From Mesorhizobium sp. J8 (GTDB taxonomy: Bacteria; Pseudomonadota; Alphaproteobacteria; Rhizobiales; Rhizobiaceae), in NCBI RefSeq assembly GCF_016591715.1, contig NZ_AP024109.1:1116001-1180000 (forward strand): DNA of 64,000 nt. The letters are read 5' to 3'. How positions within the stretch are numbered: position 1 is the stretch's first letter; each line of letters starts with the position of its first letter. The notes below the pieces were generated by a model. That model did no database searches, was not told where the DNA came from, and worked only from the letters and a program-made list of their open reading frames with translations. Below, one piece after another: positions 62,992 through 64,000 of this stretch. A program made the position numbers and the translations under genes.

Positions 62992-63046
62992 GTCTTGGGA
63001 ACAATTAGCGCTCCGGATTTCGGCGCGCCAGGGAGAGCTCAGCGCC

Positions 63047-64000
63047 GTGACGGCCGCCAGCAAGACCGCTTCGCAACCAGCAATGATCGAGGACCTGCTC
63101 AACCGCGAGCAGGCGCGGTTCCTCACCGCGCATCCGCGCTCGGCGGCGGCATGGGAGGAAGGCAAAAAGCACTTCCTTTATGGCGGGCCGTCGCACTGGA
63201 TGCGGCGCTGGGCCGGCGGCTTCCCGGTCTACGCCGCTTCGGCAAGCGGCGCGCATATCACTGACATTGACGGCCACGACTATGTCGACTTCGCGCTTGG
63301 CGACACCGGCGGAATGTGCGGCCATGCGCCGGAGGCGGTGACCCGCGCCGCGCTCCGCCAGTTGCAGAGCGGCACGACGATGATGCTGCCCACCGAGGAC
63401 AGCCTGTGGGTCGGGGCCGAGCTCACGCGCCGCTTCGGCCTGCCCTATTGGACGCTTACCACCTCGGCCACCGACGCCAATCGCGGCGCCATCCGCATCG
63501 CGCGCATGATCACCGGCCGCCCAAAAGTACTGGTCTTTTCCGGCTGCTATCACGGCGGCGTCGAGGAGGCGCATGTCGAGATCCGCGACGGCAAGATCGG
63601 CATGCGCAACATGATCCACCCGAACGGCGTCGACCATTCCGCCGTCTCCCGGGTGGTTGAGTTCAACGATGTCGCGGCGCTCGAGGAAGCGCTATCGCAT
63701 GGCGACGTCGCCTGCGTGCTGACCGAGCCGCTGATGACAAATTTCGGCATGATCCCGGTCGCCGACGACTTTCATGCCGCCCTGCGCGAGATCACCCGCC
63801 GCACCGGCACGGTTCTCATCATCGATGAGACGCATACCATCTCCAGCGGTCCGGGCGGCTACACCGCGCTGCACGGGCTGGAGCCGGACATGCTCGTCGC
63901 CGGCAAGGCGATCGCGGGCGGCATTCCGGCCGGCATCTTCGGCGTCTCGCGGGAAATCGCCGAGCGGCTTTGGAAGATCGTGCCGATGGTCAATCCGCGC
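63047..64000 (+). CDS. Class III aminotransferase, glutamate-1-semialdehyde-aminomutase-like (3' end off window)
   Basis: A PLP enzyme of the acetylornithine/GSA-aminomutase group, open through the window edge; 318 codons are seen. Features: FPVYAASASGAHITDIDGHDYVDF (split by its first turn), GDTGGMCGHAPEAV, LIIDETHTISSGPGGY with the PLP-binding Asp, and Schiff-base Lys in LVAGKAIAGGIPAG. The usual TGTEAN motif reads SATDAN. The start is GTG 63047 (GGGAGAG upstream) or ATG 63083. It probably transaminates an amine imported by a neighbouring operon. Divergent from, and likely regulated by, the second IclR protein. Confidence 0.86.
   Translation, partial: MTAASKTASQPAMIEDLLNREQARFLTAHPRSAAAWEEGKKHFLYGGPSHWMRRWAGGFPVYAASASGAHITDIDGHDYVDFALGDTGGMCGHAPEAVTRAALRQLQSGTTMMLPTEDSLWVGAELTRRFGLPYWTLTTSATDANRGAIRIARMITGRPKVLVFSGCYHGGVEEAHVEIRDGKIGMRNMIHPNGVDHSAVSRVVEFNDVAALEEALSHGDVACVLTEPLMTNFGMIPVADDFHAALREITRRTGTVLIIDETHTISSGPGGYTALHGLEPDMLVAGKAIAGGIPAGIFGVSREIAERLWKIVPMVNPR

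Overview
The window is 64 kb of high-GC, densely packed, uniformly bacterial DNA. Its content is almost entirely catabolic operons, ABC importers and one-per-operon regulators (LysR, TetR, ROK, GntR/FCD, MarR, AraC, IclR). That gene style, the general amino-acid (Aap-type) importer, several RbsABC/Dpp-type importers and an intergenic CTAG-ended repeat suggest an alphaproteobacterium of the Rhizobiales, most likely Mesorhizobium or a close relative (inference). No rRNA, tRNA, CRISPR, phage or complete insertion sequence was recognised. Genes at both ends are cut by the window.

Region 1 (1-14.9 kb) looks like uptake and demethylation of an N-methylated or acylated compound. It holds the tail of a DAO-type flavoprotein, a LysR regulator divergent from a Rieske oxygenase, and a CocE-type hydrolase followed by a five-gene Dpp-type importer and a TetR regulator. 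Convergent to these is a two-gene operon with a trimethylamine-dehydrogenase-like flavoprotein and a non-pyrrolysine MttB-family methyltransferase. Matching TetR-like operators lie in front of the hydrolase/importer operon and of the flavoprotein/MttB operon, so both are probably one regulon.

Region 2 (14.9-23.7 kb) is a sugar or cyclitol locus. A ROK repressor and a leaderless, apparently cytosolic solute-binding-protein paralogue run leftward. An IolE-like isomerase/dehydratase, an RbsB-type binding protein, a Gfo/Idh/MocA dehydrogenase, an RbsA-type ATPase, an RbsC-type permease and an ABM-domain protein run rightward.

Region 3 (23.7-43.4 kb) is entirely minus strand. The first part is a probable 13-kb operon: Aap-type amino-acid importer, GlcD-type flavoprotein, ThDP enzyme, HyuA/HyuB, class I aminotransferase and a uronate-dehydrogenase-like enzyme. 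A LysR gene and two SDR genes follow upstream, then a GntR-associated operon (HibD-like dehydrogenase, AroE-like dehydrogenase, SDR, RidA). This operon is divergent from an HpaI-type aldolase and a DAO flavoprotein (43.5-45.5 kb) across a GntR-like operator.

Region 4 (45.7-54.1 kb) is a 4-hydroxyphenylacetate/homoprotocatechuate (hpa) cluster: hpaFEDGH, hpaR, hpaCB and hpaA. It converts 4-hydroxyphenylacetate to homoprotocatechuate (HpaBC), opens the ring (HpaD), and processes the product through HpaE, HpaF, HpaG and HpaH. The last aldolase step (HpaI) is absent from the cluster, but an HpaI homologue sits 1.4 kb beyond it.

Region 5 (54.1-64 kb) holds amino-compound catabolism: a class III aminotransferase, a HAD hydrolase, a Tm-1-like protein, two paralogous IclR regulators, an APC permease, an aldehyde dehydrogenase, a VOC protein and a truncated glutamate-1-semialdehyde-aminomutase-like enzyme. 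The divergent regions at both iclR genes share two sequence boxes, and one box recurs at the hpaF promoter, suggesting cross-regulation of regions 4 and 5.
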